Shown here: positions 1-7,704 of the stretch, in pieces
How positions within the stretch are numbered: position 1 is the first letter of the stretch
Layout of the letters: each line of letters begins with the position of its first letter
IMG/VR virus record: IMGVR_UViG_3300031974_001064
Span: 1-44,580 of that record
DNA length: 44,580 bases
Source of the DNA: a virus
Strand: one strand, 5' to 3'
The notes under the pieces: model-generated
Databases searched by the model: none
The model's input: the letters and a program-made list of their open reading frames with translations, nothing else
Told to the model about the DNA's origin: nothing
Program-made: the position numbers and the translations under genes

Positions 1-74
1 ACAAGACTAAGTTTAGTAAGCTAGGTGAAGTCAAAGGTTTAGTAATACATTGGTCTGCTTATCCTATAGCTGTA
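1..74. repeat. Left copy of 74-bp terminal direct repeat
   Basis: The first 74 bases are identical to the last 74 bases. The amidase reading frame continues through the repeat from the right end to the left end, so the repeat is the overlap of a circular assembly or a true terminal redundancy. An overlap of this size inside a coding gene is more typical of an assembler closing a circular or permuted genome than of a phage packaging terminus. Confidence 0.95.
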
Positions 75-578
75 GGTAATCAAGCAGAGATAGACCAATG
101 TAAGAAGATACAAAGACTACATCAAGTCGACAGAGGTTGGAATGATGTAGCATATAACTTTTTAGTAGGAGATACAGGACAGATTTATGAAGGCAGAGGA
201 TTTGGAAACAGAAGTGCGGCACAGGGTGGCAACAGTAGGCAAGAGATTAACTTTAATAACAAGCATTATGTTGCTGTGTGTTGGCTTGGTGGTAGCAAAC
301 CTACCGACAAACCTTCAGATAAAGCTATTGAATCTGTTAAGTGGCTCTACGAACAAGTCGGTGGAGAGCTAAGACCTCACTCCTCGTTCAAACAAACTGC
401 TTGTCCTGGTGATGCTTGGCGACAACATATCATAGAAGGCTTAGCTACTAGCACAGTTAGTAATGAAAGTCCACCTGATATGGTGCATCCTAGTACTATA
501 CAAAAGAAATTAGATACAATTATTGCTAAACTAGAGAACATTGAAAACAAATTAAAGTTAGGAAAACTAATACAATGA
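1..578 (+). CDS. N-acetylmuramoyl-L-alanine amidase (PGRP/Amidase_2 endolysin), C-terminal 192 codons; N-terminus at right end
   Basis: This is the main part of an endolysin whose start codon lies at 44467. Joined across the junction the protein is 205 aa. It should cleave the bond between MurNAc and L-Ala of host peptidoglycan at lysis. Visible T7-lysozyme/PGRP features are an N-terminal RDSWGAKP, zinc ligands His30 (in VIHWSA), His140 and Cys148 (HSSFKQTACPG), and catalytic Tyr65 (WNDVAYNFLV). The T7 Lys128 position is Thr146, as in many PGRPs. A short amphipathic helix with repeated Lys and Leu ends the protein. The in-frame codons start at base 3. The stop overlaps the holin start by 4 bases, so the two are translationally coupled. 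Confidence 0.93.
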   Translation, partial: KTKFSKLGEVKGLVIHWSAYPIAVGNQAEIDQCKKIQRLHQVDRGWNDVAYNFLVGDTGQIYEGRGFGNRSAAQGGNSRQEINFNNKHYVAVCWLGGSKPTDKPSDKAIESVKWLYEQVGGELRPHSSFKQTACPGDAWRQHIIEGLATSTVSNESPPDMVHPSTIQKKLDTIIAKLENIENKLKLGKLIQ

Positions 579-784
579 ATGAAGAATATAAAGACTTATT
601 AGAGAGATGCCTTTGGACATTCGTTGAAACATTTGCTTCTACATTAGTAATCACACCAGCATTAGGTGTTGATATTAGTACATTAGAAGTTGCTGCTTTA
701 GCTGGTGGTGCTGCAGTACTTTCTGTATTGAAATCTTTTGCGAAGAATAAAGTTTCACCTACTCCAAAGAAAGCAAGTAGATAA
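575..784 (+). CDS. Putative holin (r1t-like), 69 aa
   Basis: This small protein has an N-terminal charged helix, then a hydrophobic stretch (WTFVETFASTLVITPALGV), a short turn with Asp, a second hydrophobic Ala/Gly/Val-rich stretch (residues about 37-52) and a basic Lys/Ser tail. The order and size match the phage r1t-type holin architecture. It starts inside the last codons of the amidase gene and is the last gene of the rightward late unit. Role by family and context: forming membrane lesions that release the endolysin. Two other small membrane proteins at 44005 and 44163 could share or take this role. Confidence 0.72.
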   Translation: MNEEYKDLLERCLWTFVETFASTLVITPALGVDISTLEVAALAGGAAVLSVLKSFAKNKVSPTPKKASR

Positions 785-790
785 TCTTAT

Positions 791-832
791 AGCAAAGCCG
801 AGGGTGTTATCCTTTCTACCTCGGCTCTTGCT
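791..832. terminator. Hairpin between converging transcription units
   Basis: AGCAA-AGCCGAGG at 791-803 pairs with CCTCGGCT-C-TTGCT at 819-832, giving a 13-bp stem with one bulged C and a loop of about 15 nt. It sits in the 60-base gap where the rightward lysis genes and the leftward arm converge, so it can act on both strands. No U-tract follows on either side, so it may need a factor or serve mainly as a 3-prime stabiliser. Confidence 0.6.
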
Positions 833-844
833 GTTATACGGCTA

Positions 845-970
845 TTAATGTTCACCATAGTAATCTGATACTTCCCATTGTTTTTGGCAAGTATGACAGG
901 CTACTAAGTCTTCATCCTTATCACCATTACGCCACCCTGTTGATAGTTTATCACCACATCTTTTACACAT
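845..970 (-). CDS. Zinc-ribbon microprotein, 41 aa
   Basis: The ATG at 970 overlaps the TAA of the upstream gene (TAATG), which is the coupling style used throughout this arm. The peptide carries two knuckles, Cys2-x2-Cys5 and Cys25-x2-Cys28, separated by a charged linker, a standard zinc-ribbon layout. Its function is unknown; nucleic-acid or protein binding is likely for this shape. It is the last gene of the leftward unit. Confidence 0.7.
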   Translation of the reverse strand: MCKRCGDKLSTGWRNGDKDEDLVACHTCQKQWEVSDYYGEH

Positions 971-1767
971 TAGAAAGGTGCCTCGCCTTCCTTAACATCA
1001 TCCATTGATTTAATCTCTGGCATAACTATACCATTCTGTACACCTGCATAGTCATTCCAAGACTTAGGAGTTATTTTGTTATCTACCCACCAAGACTTAG
1101 AGAATACCTTTCCATCTACAGTATCACCTGCTGTACACTTAGATGCCATAATACATCTAAAGTCTGGTGACTTATCAGATTTCTTTTCTGCTACTGGTAC
1201 ATACTTAACTGCACCACCACAAGGACACCATAGACCAACTTCATCTATAGCAAGTTCTCCAGTTGGGTGGCTTCTATCTGTAACCTTATACCCTGCATCT
1301 TGTAGTTCTTTAATAGGACCACGAGCAGGGGATGAAGGAGTAGTAGATGAGGCGGCTACCACTCCTTCTTTTGCTGGTTGCGTTGCGTTAGTCTTTGGCT
1401 TGACAGTGGTTTTACCCTGCGTGTTTGAGCCACTACTCTTTGACATTTCTTCTTTACTAGGTCTAGCTTTGTCAGTACCTTGATACTTCCAGTTAGCCAA
1501 TGCACGCCCAATGCTAGAGGTTTCGCAATTTTCTAACCAAGCCTCGTTATTAGCAAAGCCACCTTGACCTTTGTATTCTTGTGCATACCCTGTTGCTACG
1601 GCTCTATCATCATCAAAGTCTTTATATACTAAAGCCTTAACAATTACCATAGTTCCCTCATCATTAATTTTTGCAACGTGAGTTTCTATCCTACCATTAG
1701 GATAATCAGACCAAAATTTCTTTAGCCTATCTTCTACTGTTTCGTAGTTATCTAAATTAAAAGCCAT
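970..1767 (-). CDS. Rad52/ERF-like ssDNA-annealing or ssDNA-binding candidate with C-terminal zinc ribbon, 265 aa
   Basis: Residues 1-100 look like a compact beta-beta-beta-alpha domain: alternating strands (RIETHVAKI, TMVIVKALVY, VATGYAQEY) followed by a helix containing CETSSIGRALANWKY. That helix resembles the signature helix of Rad52/ERF/Sak-type single-strand annealing proteins. Residues about 105-160 are a low-complexity Lys/Thr/Ser/Pro/Ala linker. Residues about 175-220 hold Cys pairs (WCPCGG and later Cys) typical of a zinc ribbon. An SD (GGAGG) lies 6 bases before the ATG. Neighbours include an Mre11-like phosphoesterase, which fits a recombination module. The fold assignment is by eye; a plain ssDNA-binding protein is the main alternative. 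Confidence 0.5.
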   Translation of the reverse strand: MAFNLDNYETVEDRLKKFWSDYPNGRIETHVAKINDEGTMVIVKALVYKDFDDDRAVATGYAQEYKGQGGFANNEAWLENCETSSIGRALANWKYQGTDKARPSKEEMSKSSGSNTQGKTTVKPKTNATQPAKEGVVAASSTTPSSPARGPIKELQDAGYKVTDRSHPTGELAIDEVGLWCPCGGAVKYVPVAEKKSDKSPDFRCIMASKCTAGDTVDGKVFSKSWWVDNKITPKSWNDYAGVQNGIVMPEIKSMDDVKEGEAPF

Positions 1768-1789
1768 ATAGCCTCCTTCTTAATTGTAT

Positions 1790-1921
1790 TTATATAATAG
1801 CTGTGTCTAAATTTAATGTGAATTGTTTTTCTTTAAACCTATGGCAAGTAGGGTTTAAGCATTGCAAAAACCCTGCCTTACTATATAAAGGTTTACCACA
1901 ACTCATACATATGTGTGACAT
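1790..1921 (-). CDS. Zinc-ribbon microprotein, 43 aa
   Basis: The start at 1921 lies one base beyond the stop of the upstream phosphoesterase and is served by the SD GAGGAG, which also encodes that protein's last Glu codons. Cys5-x2-Cys8 and Cys21-x4-Cys26 form a zinc ribbon around an aromatic centre. The C-terminus is a short hydrophobic strand. It is unrecognised beyond the zinc-binding shape. Confidence 0.7.
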   Translation of the reverse strand: MSHICMSCGKPLYSKAGFLQCLNPTCHRFKEKQFTLNLDTAII

Positions 1922-1922
1922 A

Positions 1923-2963
1923 CTACTCCTCTAAGTTAACTAGATACTCAGCAGTTACTCCCTTATCAGGTTTCACAAACAAACAATGCTGTGATGGTCT
2001 ACCCATACTAGCTAGTTGTTCCAACGCATACCCATTGTGGCTTTCAGTACTACCATTTACCCATACTCTTGTGTCGTTAATGTACAAGTTTGTTGGTGTG
2101 TGATAGTGACCACATACTGCGTGAGTAAAGTCTTCCATTAAATTATTAGCGGCTAAGGATTTCCAACCTAGAATTTTTTTATTGTATCCATAGAAAGGTA
2201 ATCCCATACTACCTCTAATATTATCTCCGTGAAAACAAAGGAACTTTGCTTTCTTTCCCAAGTCTGCTACTAGATACCAAGTCTTGTCAGGTACTATGAA
2301 CTTTATTCTCTTTTCATTAGCGAACATAGTTTCTAGTATCTTACCTAACATACGGTCAGCGTTGCTTTCAGGATTATAATCTCTACGAGAACGACCCCCT
2401 AAAGCACCGTGATTACCTATTACCCAGTAGACTTCTACTTCTTCAAACTCTGTTAGCAGTAAGCTAAAGAATTTATGAAGTATTCGTGGACCATCAACAG
2501 TAACCTGCTTGTATAGGGAACTGTCAATTTCGTGGGCTTGTCCTGGGAATATGAGTTCACCCTCCACGATGTCGCCAAGACAAAGAACTGCACACTTCTT
2601 TACTGTATGGCTTGCTCTCTGTATGCGTGCTAATTTAATTATCTTTTCTGCATAACGAACTACTCTTTCTTCAGCAATCTCGCTGTTATAAGTAGAAGTT
2701 CTTTTTGCTAATTGAATATCGCTTAATAGAGGTACACATATTTCTTCTCCTTTACCTCTGGTTTTAGCTGGTGCTTTTACTGTTGGTAAATCAAGAGTTG
2801 ATATACCATCTTTTGCACCCTTATATACTGCTTCAACAAGGTCAGCTTTCTTATCTTTCAGCTTGTCGATTTGTTTTAGTAAGCGTTGATTAGTTTCTTT
2901 TAGTTCCTTAATCTTATCGCTTTCAGCTTCGGCTAATAACTTAGCTAGTTCTTTGTTCATCAT
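1923..2963 (-). CDS. Calcineurin-like metallophosphoesterase (Mre11/SbcD-like), 346 aa
   Basis: The N-terminal 55 residues are a charged coiled coil. The two-metal phosphoesterase core follows with all expected motifs in order: Asp82 (LLSDIQ), Gly130-Asp131 (LGDIVEGE), Gly183-Asn184-His185 (IGNHGALGG), His245 (FHGD) and Gly285-His-Tyr-His288. This set is shared by Mre11/SbcD nucleases and phage phosphoesterases. A role in end processing or recombination of phage DNA is likely from the family and from the Rad52-like neighbour. The substrate is not determined. The start overlaps the upstream gene by 23 bases; two adjacent ATGs (2963 and 2960) are possible. There is no SbcC partner. Confidence 0.85.
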   Translation of the reverse strand: MMNKELAKLLAEAESDKIKELKETNQRLLKQIDKLKDKKADLVEAVYKGAKDGISTLDLPTVKAPAKTRGKGEEICVPLLSDIQLAKRTSTYNSEIAEERVVRYAEKIIKLARIQRASHTVKKCAVLCLGDIVEGELIFPGQAHEIDSSLYKQVTVDGPRILHKFFSLLLTEFEEVEVYWVIGNHGALGGRSRRDYNPESNADRMLGKILETMFANEKRIKFIVPDKTWYLVADLGKKAKFLCFHGDNIRGSMGLPFYGYNKKILGWKSLAANNLMEDFTHAVCGHYHTPTNLYINDTRVWVNGSTESHNGYALEQLASMGRPSQHCLFVKPDKGVTAEYLVNLEE

Positions 2964-3201
2964 CTAACTTTGTTAACCATACTGCGACACGACTTCTTGA
3001 TACTGGAATATTAAATTCATCATTCAGTATTCTAGTAACGCTAGTAGCTACTGGTTTCTTACCAGCTTTTACCATATCAGTTATGCCTTTTATAAAAGGT
3101 TTTGCTTCTTCTGGTACATCTTCATACCAAGCAGAAACACCACCTTGTTTCTTTTCTAGTGCTTTTTTAAGCAACGTGTTTATATCTATGTTTGTATTCA
3201 T
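2941..3201 (-). CDS. Small HTH-like DNA-binding protein, 86 aa
   Basis: After an acidic, helical N-terminal half, residues about 45-82 (including VATSVTRILNDEFNIPVSRS followed by a VAVWLTKL helix) read as a helix-turn-helix in which the second helix is Ser/Arg-rich. The product could be a repressor or a DNA-bound cofactor of the following phosphoesterase, with which it overlaps by 23 bases. It is the first gene of its unit and lies directly downstream of two TATGCATATGCATA palindromes that would make good operators. Confidence 0.6.
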   Translation of the reverse strand: MNTNIDINTLLKKALEKKQGGVSAWYEDVPEEAKPFIKGITDMVKAGKKPVATSVTRILNDEFNIPVSRSRVAVWLTKLDDEQRTS

Positions 3202-3222
3202 AGTTGTATTCTATCACACAAG

Positions 3223-3276
3223 TATGCATATGCATATGCATAAGAAAAAAATAAAAAAATTATATGCATATGCATA
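3223..3276. promoter_or_regulatory. Two ATGCAT-repeat palindromes flanking an A-tract (operator candidates)
   Basis: The palindrome TATGCATATGCATATGCATA at 3223-3242 and the shorter TATGCATATGCATA at 3263-3276 are separated by 20 bases of almost pure A/T. Both are perfect dyads and are built of ATGCAT units (three and two). They sit just upstream of the HTH gene that starts at 3201, in the only real gap of this part of the arm. Binding by a dimeric regulator, perhaps the adjacent HTH protein, is an inference. Confidence 0.55.
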
Positions 3277-3284
3277 AGGGATTT

Positions 3285-3334
3285 AAAAAAAGGGGGAGGG
3301 ATAGTAGGTAACGAAAGGGAAACCCTACTACCCC
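3285..3334 (-). terminator. Intrinsic terminator of the VWA gene
   Basis: On the minus strand a stem pairs GGG-x-TAGTAGG with CCTACTA-x-CCC (plus-strand arms 3298-3308 and 3324-3334, one mismatch). It is followed by a C-run and seven T (A-run 3285-3291 on the plus strand). It lies 14 bases after the stop of the 590-aa VWA gene, so it closes the MoxR/VWA unit before the next operon. Confidence 0.75.
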
Positions 3335-3347
3335 TCTTACAAATTAA

Positions 3348-5120
3348 TTACTTAGCTAATTGTTTAGCTACTTTCTTTACATCTTCCACTACTCTAATAG
3401 GGATAATGTTATTTCGTTTCATAAATCTAGCAATCTCTTTTCTATCTTCTTTGTTAAGATTACTTGCGTGTCCAGTTTTAGCATCTACACCTACGACTTG
3501 TTGGTCGCTAATCCAGATACGTGGCTCTGGTTGTTGTGCTAACCACTTCAAACCATCATAGTCTACAGAGTTAGCACCATAGTATCCTAGTTCATCTATA
3601 GCTTTTGTGTCTATACGACCATCTGAAGCAATGATTTTAATCATACCATCATAGCCATCTATCTTATCGTGATAGCCTACATAACCTGCTATGTTAGCAG
3701 CAGGTAAGTCATCAATGATTTCTCGTACATCATCAGCAGTAAATCCCATAGAACCACTAAAGTCTACTAACATACTGCCACCTGCGACAGTTGATTTGTT
3801 AGTAAATACTTTCTTATCAGTAGTCATACGATACATATTCTTAGGAACTACACCTCTATCACTATTACGTTTAGCAATTTCTCTAACTGCTTTGTGTATT
3901 GTATTAGTAGGTGTAAACCTTTTGATAATAGCTTTGCCGTGAACACCACTAGGATTAGACCAGTAATCTACTAGGTGTCTTTGGAATTGTTTATCAGCAT
4001 CTTCCATTATACGTTCAGCTAACTCATCACTAATACCTTCTGGTAGTGTTAAGGTTTCATCATACTCATCTGCCATAGTGTCATACTTAGCAAGTTCCTC
4101 TAAGTATTCATCACTATTAAGTGCAATTGTTCCATCATCTAGTACTAGACTATCTAATCTCCACGATTGCCAGTAATCAGAATTGTTAACTACACTACTA
4201 AGCATACTTGTTAGCTTGTTAATTCTACGCCTAATCTGGCTAGCAGAAAGTTTCTTATACCTATAACCACCAGTATAATTTTCTGTATTATCCCAATTAC
4301 TATGTACATAGTCTTTATCCCAGTATGTACCACCATCTAATTTCATATAGTTTGCATATCGTTTAGCATAATATACAGCATCTTTGAATTGAGATAGTAT
4401 AGACAATACGTGTTCAACATCTTTCTTTATAATAGTATCTGGTATTCTTGTACCTACTGGATATCTATTACTCAAACGTTGCCTAATGTATCTTTCTAAA
4501 TTATCTGTAGTACCATTGGTATTTGCTGTATCAGTAAAGCCTGTTGCAACAACATACTTTCTGTAGCAAGTATCAATATCAACGTTGTTAAGAATATCTC
4601 TAACAATACTCTCGTGCAAACTAACAGTTGTAGAAAAATCTACAGGTGCAAGTGCCTGTCGTAAAGACATAAACTTGCTTTCATTCTTATCAATAGGAAT
4701 GTTGTCCTGCATTTTTTGTTCTATTACTAACTCATATTCGTGAGGATTTTCGTATCCTAAAGAACGTGCAATAGTTCTACACAAGTCATAGTTCTGGTTT
4801 TGAACTAATCTGTTAGCGTAGATAAATTGTGCTATGTGTAGTATTTCTGGATACTTAGCACGAAACTTCATATCACGAAACACTTTCATTTTCTTTATAG
4901 CAATCTTAACTAACAACTGTTCGTTCCAATCGCTGTCTTTGTAGTCATAGAGTGGTATTACTAATTCATTCCTATTAGTAGGTACTAAATTCTTTCTCCT
5001 AACTACAAAGAACTTCATTACTTTGTTACCTCTAAGTGCAAGATTAACTAGAGTAGGTGGCACGTAACCACCTACATTAGCTTTCTTTCTAAATAGACTA
5101 TTCATCTTTATCTTGCTCAC
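3348..5120 (-). CDS. VWA-domain protein, partner of the AAA+ ATPase (CobT-like), 590 aa
   Basis: The N-terminal two thirds are helical and unrecognised, with acidic patches around residues 340-390. The C-terminal third is a von Willebrand A domain: the MIDAS metal site is VDFSGSMG (Asp-x-Ser-x-Ser, near residue 448), with a later strand ending in WISDQQ near residue 533. The layout (long helical region then C-terminal VWA) is that of CobT-type proteins that work with a MoxR/CobS AAA+ ring. The gene overlaps the ATPase gene by 23 bases, so the pair is co-expressed. Family role: chaperone-like remodelling or metal insertion powered by the ATPase. The target here is unknown, and a cobalamin role is not supported. 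Confidence 0.82.
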   Translation of the reverse strand: MSKIKMNSLFRKKANVGGYVPPTLVNLALRGNKVMKFFVVRRKNLVPTNRNELVIPLYDYKDSDWNEQLLVKIAIKKMKVFRDMKFRAKYPEILHIAQFIYANRLVQNQNYDLCRTIARSLGYENPHEYELVIEQKMQDNIPIDKNESKFMSLRQALAPVDFSTTVSLHESIVRDILNNVDIDTCYRKYVVATGFTDTANTNGTTDNLERYIRQRLSNRYPVGTRIPDTIIKKDVEHVLSILSQFKDAVYYAKRYANYMKLDGGTYWDKDYVHSNWDNTENYTGGYRYKKLSASQIRRRINKLTSMLSSVVNNSDYWQSWRLDSLVLDDGTIALNSDEYLEELAKYDTMADEYDETLTLPEGISDELAERIMEDADKQFQRHLVDYWSNPSGVHGKAIIKRFTPTNTIHKAVREIAKRNSDRGVVPKNMYRMTTDKKVFTNKSTVAGGSMLVDFSGSMGFTADDVREIIDDLPAANIAGYVGYHDKIDGYDGMIKIIASDGRIDTKAIDELGYYGANSVDYDGLKWLAQQPEPRIWISDQQVVGVDAKTGHASNLNKEDRKEIARFMKRNNIIPIRVVEDVKKVAKQLAK

Positions 5121-5790
5121 TTAAAGCATCAATAATATCTGCACAGTTGTCAGTAAATACTACGTTAGCAGCAGTAGTTAACTCGCAACCTTTGTCTAGT
5201 AGTTCTGCAAAAGCAGACCACTTACGTACAGAGAAGTTGCCTTCGTTGTAATCTTGATATACAGATTGCAATTTCTTAGGCAGACTTTCTAGTGCAGATG
5301 GGTGTACTTCGTTAATGGCTAGATTAACTGGGAACCTATCTCTAAGTGCATCAGGCAAGTCAGCAGGTACACCATTCATAGTGGCTACTACTTGAAAGCC
5401 TTCCTTAGGTCTAACAGTTTCTTTTGCCCTGTTGGGAAGTGTGAACTTTGCAAACTTAGGGTCGTCTAACAAAGCGTGTAAGAATGTCATAACATCTACA
5501 CCAGCGTGGTCTATCTCGTTAATAACAAGTCTTGCACCTTCTTTCCAAGCACGAACACCTACACCATCAAGCCACTCAAAGCCACCATTGTCAGTAGCTA
5601 CATAGTGACCCATAAGTTCTGCTGCAGTACTATCGTGTGTAAGTGTAATGTTGTACACTTCTTGATTTTCTCTTAGTCCAAGAGTATTTGCTTGATAGGT
5701 TTTACCTGTACCAGGCTTACCATAAAGCAATATTCTTGGTGTATAAGGAACAACTTCTTCAAGTAATTCCCATATCCTTCCTTCTCTCAT
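5098..5790 (-). CDS. MoxR/CobS-type AAA+ ATPase, 230 aa
   Basis: Walker A is GKPGTGKT at residues 24-31. Walker B is RLVINEID at 87-94, where the usual first Asp is Asn91 and Glu92 is kept. Sensor 1 is ATMN at 136-139 and the Arg-finger region is LRDRF at 149-153. The glycine-rich insert after helix 2 (MGHYVATDNGGFEW) is typical of MoxR/CobS enzymes. It is short for the family because the C-terminal lid is reduced. The SD GAGGAGG, which encodes the Glu tail of the upstream protein, precedes the ATG. The immediate VWA neighbour defines a classical MoxR-VWA pair. Confidence 0.88.
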   Translation of the reverse strand: MREGRIWELLEEVVPYTPRILLYGKPGTGKTYQANTLGLRENQEVYNITLTHDSTAAELMGHYVATDNGGFEWLDGVGVRAWKEGARLVINEIDHAGVDVMTFLHALLDDPKFAKFTLPNRAKETVRPKEGFQVVATMNGVPADLPDALRDRFPVNLAINEVHPSALESLPKKLQSVYQDYNEGNFSVRKWSAFAELLDKGCELTTAANVVFTDNCADIIDALSEQDKDE

Positions 5791-6249
5791 TTATTCCTCC
5801 TCGTTTAGTAATAACTTCTCTACATCTTGTATGAAGTTTTTTGTCATTTCTTCTGTCGCTATGTTATCCCATACCTCTACTACATCATCATCTATAGATG
5901 TAACAGTAGGTACTTCTGGTAGCATATCGAACGCTTCTTGTGGAATATCTACAATGACAGTAGTTGTACTGTCATCTTTACTTCCCATCATTACTACTTC
6001 CCATATAGTTCTGTAGTGCATATCAGTACGCACACCTTCTTTGTGATAGTGTGGCATTGACAGTTTCAAGAACACAGGAAATCTAGCGTCAATACAATCT
6101 AGTTCTCCCATAGGTGTAGCAGAAAATATCCACTCTGCTAGTTGCCTATTGTATCCGTTCTTAATTGCTAGAGTATTCAGATACTCTAGTATTGACTTAG
6201 TAATAGCAACGTGTCGTTTTACTTTAACGAACTCTGTATTATCAGCCAT
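5791..6249 (-). CDS. Unknown protein of the MoxR-VWA operon, 152 aa
   Basis: I do not recognise it. It is acidic, with an N-terminal Lys/Arg-rich helix, a central beta-rich part and a strongly acidic C-terminus ending in Asn-Glu-Glu-Glu. That end is created by the SD of the next gene (GAGGAGG). It stands immediately upstream of the AAA+ gene, so it may be an adaptor or substrate of that machine. Confidence 0.78.
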   Translation of the reverse strand: MADNTEFVKVKRHVAITKSILEYLNTLAIKNGYNRQLAEWIFSATPMGELDCIDARFPVFLKLSMPHYHKEGVRTDMHYRTIWEVVMMGSKDDSTTTVIVDIPQEAFDMLPEVPTVTSIDDDVVEVWDNIATEEMTKNFIQDVEKLLLNEEE

Positions 6250-6251
6250 AT

Positions 6252-6950
6252 CTATTCCTCCTCATTTTTCATTACTTCATTAAGAAACTTCTCAATGTCT
6301 TTGTCAGTAACTTTTTGTTTCATACCTTCTAGGTATTCTTCTTTAGTAATTGTGTCGCTAGTGTAACCACCTTGTATGATTGAACTCACAGTACGAGGGT
6401 CGCCAATAGTAATTAATTCTGGTTCCTCGTGTTCTACGACTTGTTCATACATCTTATGAAAAGCAGCTTGATTTCCTATAATCAACTCTAAGCAAGTTAC
6501 TATAGTGTATGAAGCTATAGCAAATTCATCTGGTTCTTCATTAGGGTGTTCTTCTTTGTAAGCACCAATAGCATCTGCTTTTAAGCTAACGTGTTCTCCT
6601 GTACTCATTTCCATAAGTAGATTTGCTGCGAACATAACAACACCAGTAGCAAAGTCTTTCATACGATTTTGCCACAGATGTTCCTCTACCCACTGCATAG
6701 CTTTCACTACATCATTAGCAGGTAAATGATACTTGCCGTTCTTAGGGCTAGGCTCTGTGTTATCCTTTTCATCTACTAACCCAGGATAGAACATACCAAT
6801 ACCTTGAACTCTCATACTTGATAAGGCTAACTTTCTAGTAAAGTCCTCAAGTCCTAGTTCTTGTGCTCTATTAATTAGCTTCTCCATACCTTCTTTGAAC
6901 TCATCATACTGGTCACCACTAGGCATAGTGAAGTCGTTTCTATTTCCCAT
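6252..6950 (-). CDS. Unknown helical protein of the MoxR-VWA operon, 232 aa
   Basis: I chose the ATG at 6950 because AAAGGA lies 6 bases before it; a longer frame from 7001 would overlap the upstream gene by 62 bases. The product is mostly alpha-helical and acidic with several Met-rich helices (MQWVEEHLWQNRMKDF, VVMFAANLLMEM). It has no recognisable catalytic motif and ends in Asn-Glu-Glu-Glu through the next gene's SD. It is followed after 2 bases by the 152-aa gene. Confidence 0.75.
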   Translation of the reverse strand: MGNRNDFTMPSGDQYDEFKEGMEKLINRAQELGLEDFTRKLALSSMRVQGIGMFYPGLVDEKDNTEPSPKNGKYHLPANDVVKAMQWVEEHLWQNRMKDFATGVVMFAANLLMEMSTGEHVSLKADAIGAYKEEHPNEEPDEFAIASYTIVTCLELIIGNQAAFHKMYEQVVEHEEPELITIGDPRTVSSIIQGGYTSDTITKEEYLEGMKQKVTDKDIEKFLNEVMKNEEE

Positions 6951-7308
6951 TGCTTTCCTTTCCACTACAACCACATCTGCAATCGTAGGTTTCATCATCA
7001 TCAGTAGATACTTGTGATTTCCACTTTGTTAAGCATCTTTCACATAAGGCTCTACTGTTATTCCATATCGTTATAGAAAGATTGTTTCCTTCGTTATCTT
7101 TTACTGGTATTTGTTCGTTACAAAAATCACATACCCATAGGTCGTGTGATAATCCAGTATCTAATAGTGTGTCAATAACAAAGACACCTTCCTGTTTTGT
7201 TTGTACTTTTCTGTACTCTAGTGCTATTTGTGTAGCGATTTCTCTGTGCTTAATAGGGTCTTTTACTATTACCCAATCGTTGCACTCATCATCATAAATA
7301 CCACTCAT
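6940..7308 (-). CDS. Zinc-finger protein with Cys-rich tail, 122 aa
   Basis: Cys60-x2-Cys63 (VCDFCNEQIP) and Cys89-x2-Cys92 (ALCERC) form a treble-clef or ribbon. A second cluster, Cys110, Cys112 and Cys114, lies near the C-terminus. The first 55 residues are a helical domain. An SD (AAGGAGGAAG) precedes the ATG at 7308. Its stop overlaps the start region of the next gene. Function unknown. Confidence 0.75.
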   Translation of the reverse strand: MSGIYDDECNDWVIVKDPIKHREIATQIALEYRKVQTKQEGVFVIDTLLDTGLSHDLWVCDFCNEQIPVKDNEGNNLSITIWNNSRALCERCLTKWKSQVSTDDDETYDCRCGCSGKESNGK

Positions 7309-7517
7309 TCTTCCTCCTTTTCTCTATTAATAACATTAGCTACTTTGTTAAAGTCAATAGCTACTATGTTAGTGTCGTGTCTATTGCACCATACTTGTAA
7401 GCCGTATGCTGTCCAACCTGCTTGTTGGTCAGACCACTCAGCAGGGGATACCCCTTTGGGTAGTTCTAATAGACACTTCTTACAATGAAAGTATGATACT
7501 ATTTCATTACTTGCCAT
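7305..7517 (-). CDS. CCCH zinc-ribbon phage protein, about 70 aa
   Basis: From the ATG at 7517 the ligands are Cys12, Cys15, Cys44 and His47 in the pattern HCKKC and LQVWCNRHDTNI. This is a common small phage zinc ribbon in which a conserved Gly-Leu-Gln-Val-Trp-Cys precedes the last pair. A TTG at 7529 would add four residues; neither start has a strong SD, and translation is probably coupled to the upstream gene. It ends in Lys-Glu-Glu-Glu, produced by the next SD. Confidence 0.72.
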   Translation of the reverse strand: MASNEIVSYFHCKKCLLELPKGVSPAEWSDQQAGWTAYGLQVWCNRHDTNIVAIDFNKVANVINREKEEE

Positions 7518-7704
7518 AGTGATACTCAATCTTCAATAGTACATTCTGTATAATTTCTTCACTTGCACTACATTTACCGATTGTATTCTCAACAATCTCA
7601 GTAATATCATCACGTATGGAAGTAGTTTCGTTATTAGAATTATCAAAGTATTCTTTAGCCCTTTGTTCTAATAACTTCTTTTTAGCTTCATCTGATAAAG
7701 CCAT
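7507..7704 (-). CDS. Unknown helical protein, 65 aa
   Basis: It is a small charged protein with two predicted helices and no recognised motif. The start at 7704 overlaps the upstream stop (TAATG) and follows a GGAGGAG SD. Its stop lies inside the beginning of the next gene. It is part of the same leftward operon. Confidence 0.65.
   Translation of the reverse strand: MALSDEAKKKLLEQRAKEYFDNSNNETTSIRDDITEIVENTIGKCSASEEIIQNVLLKIEYHYGK

Noticed and set aside
1-74. Physical packaging terminus with a defined terminal repeat
   Set aside because: The repeat lies inside the amidase coding frame and its length is typical of assembly overlap. Without read-depth or end mapping it cannot be called a real terminus.
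1076-1483. Plus-strand 135-codon frame opposite the Rad52-like gene
   Set aside because: It lies wholly antisense to a well-supported gene, has no SD and shows a composition typical of a shadow frame.
3223-3276. CRISPR-like repeat array
   Set aside because: Units are 6-bp ATGCAT palindromes without spacers; these are dyads, not repeats with unique spacers. No other regular repeat-spacer pattern was seen in the window.
3348-5790. Cobalamin biosynthesis genes cobS/cobT
   Set aside because: The AAA+ and VWA pair resembles CobS/CobT in architecture only. There are no other cobalamin genes, and MoxR-VWA pairs have many non-cobalamin roles.
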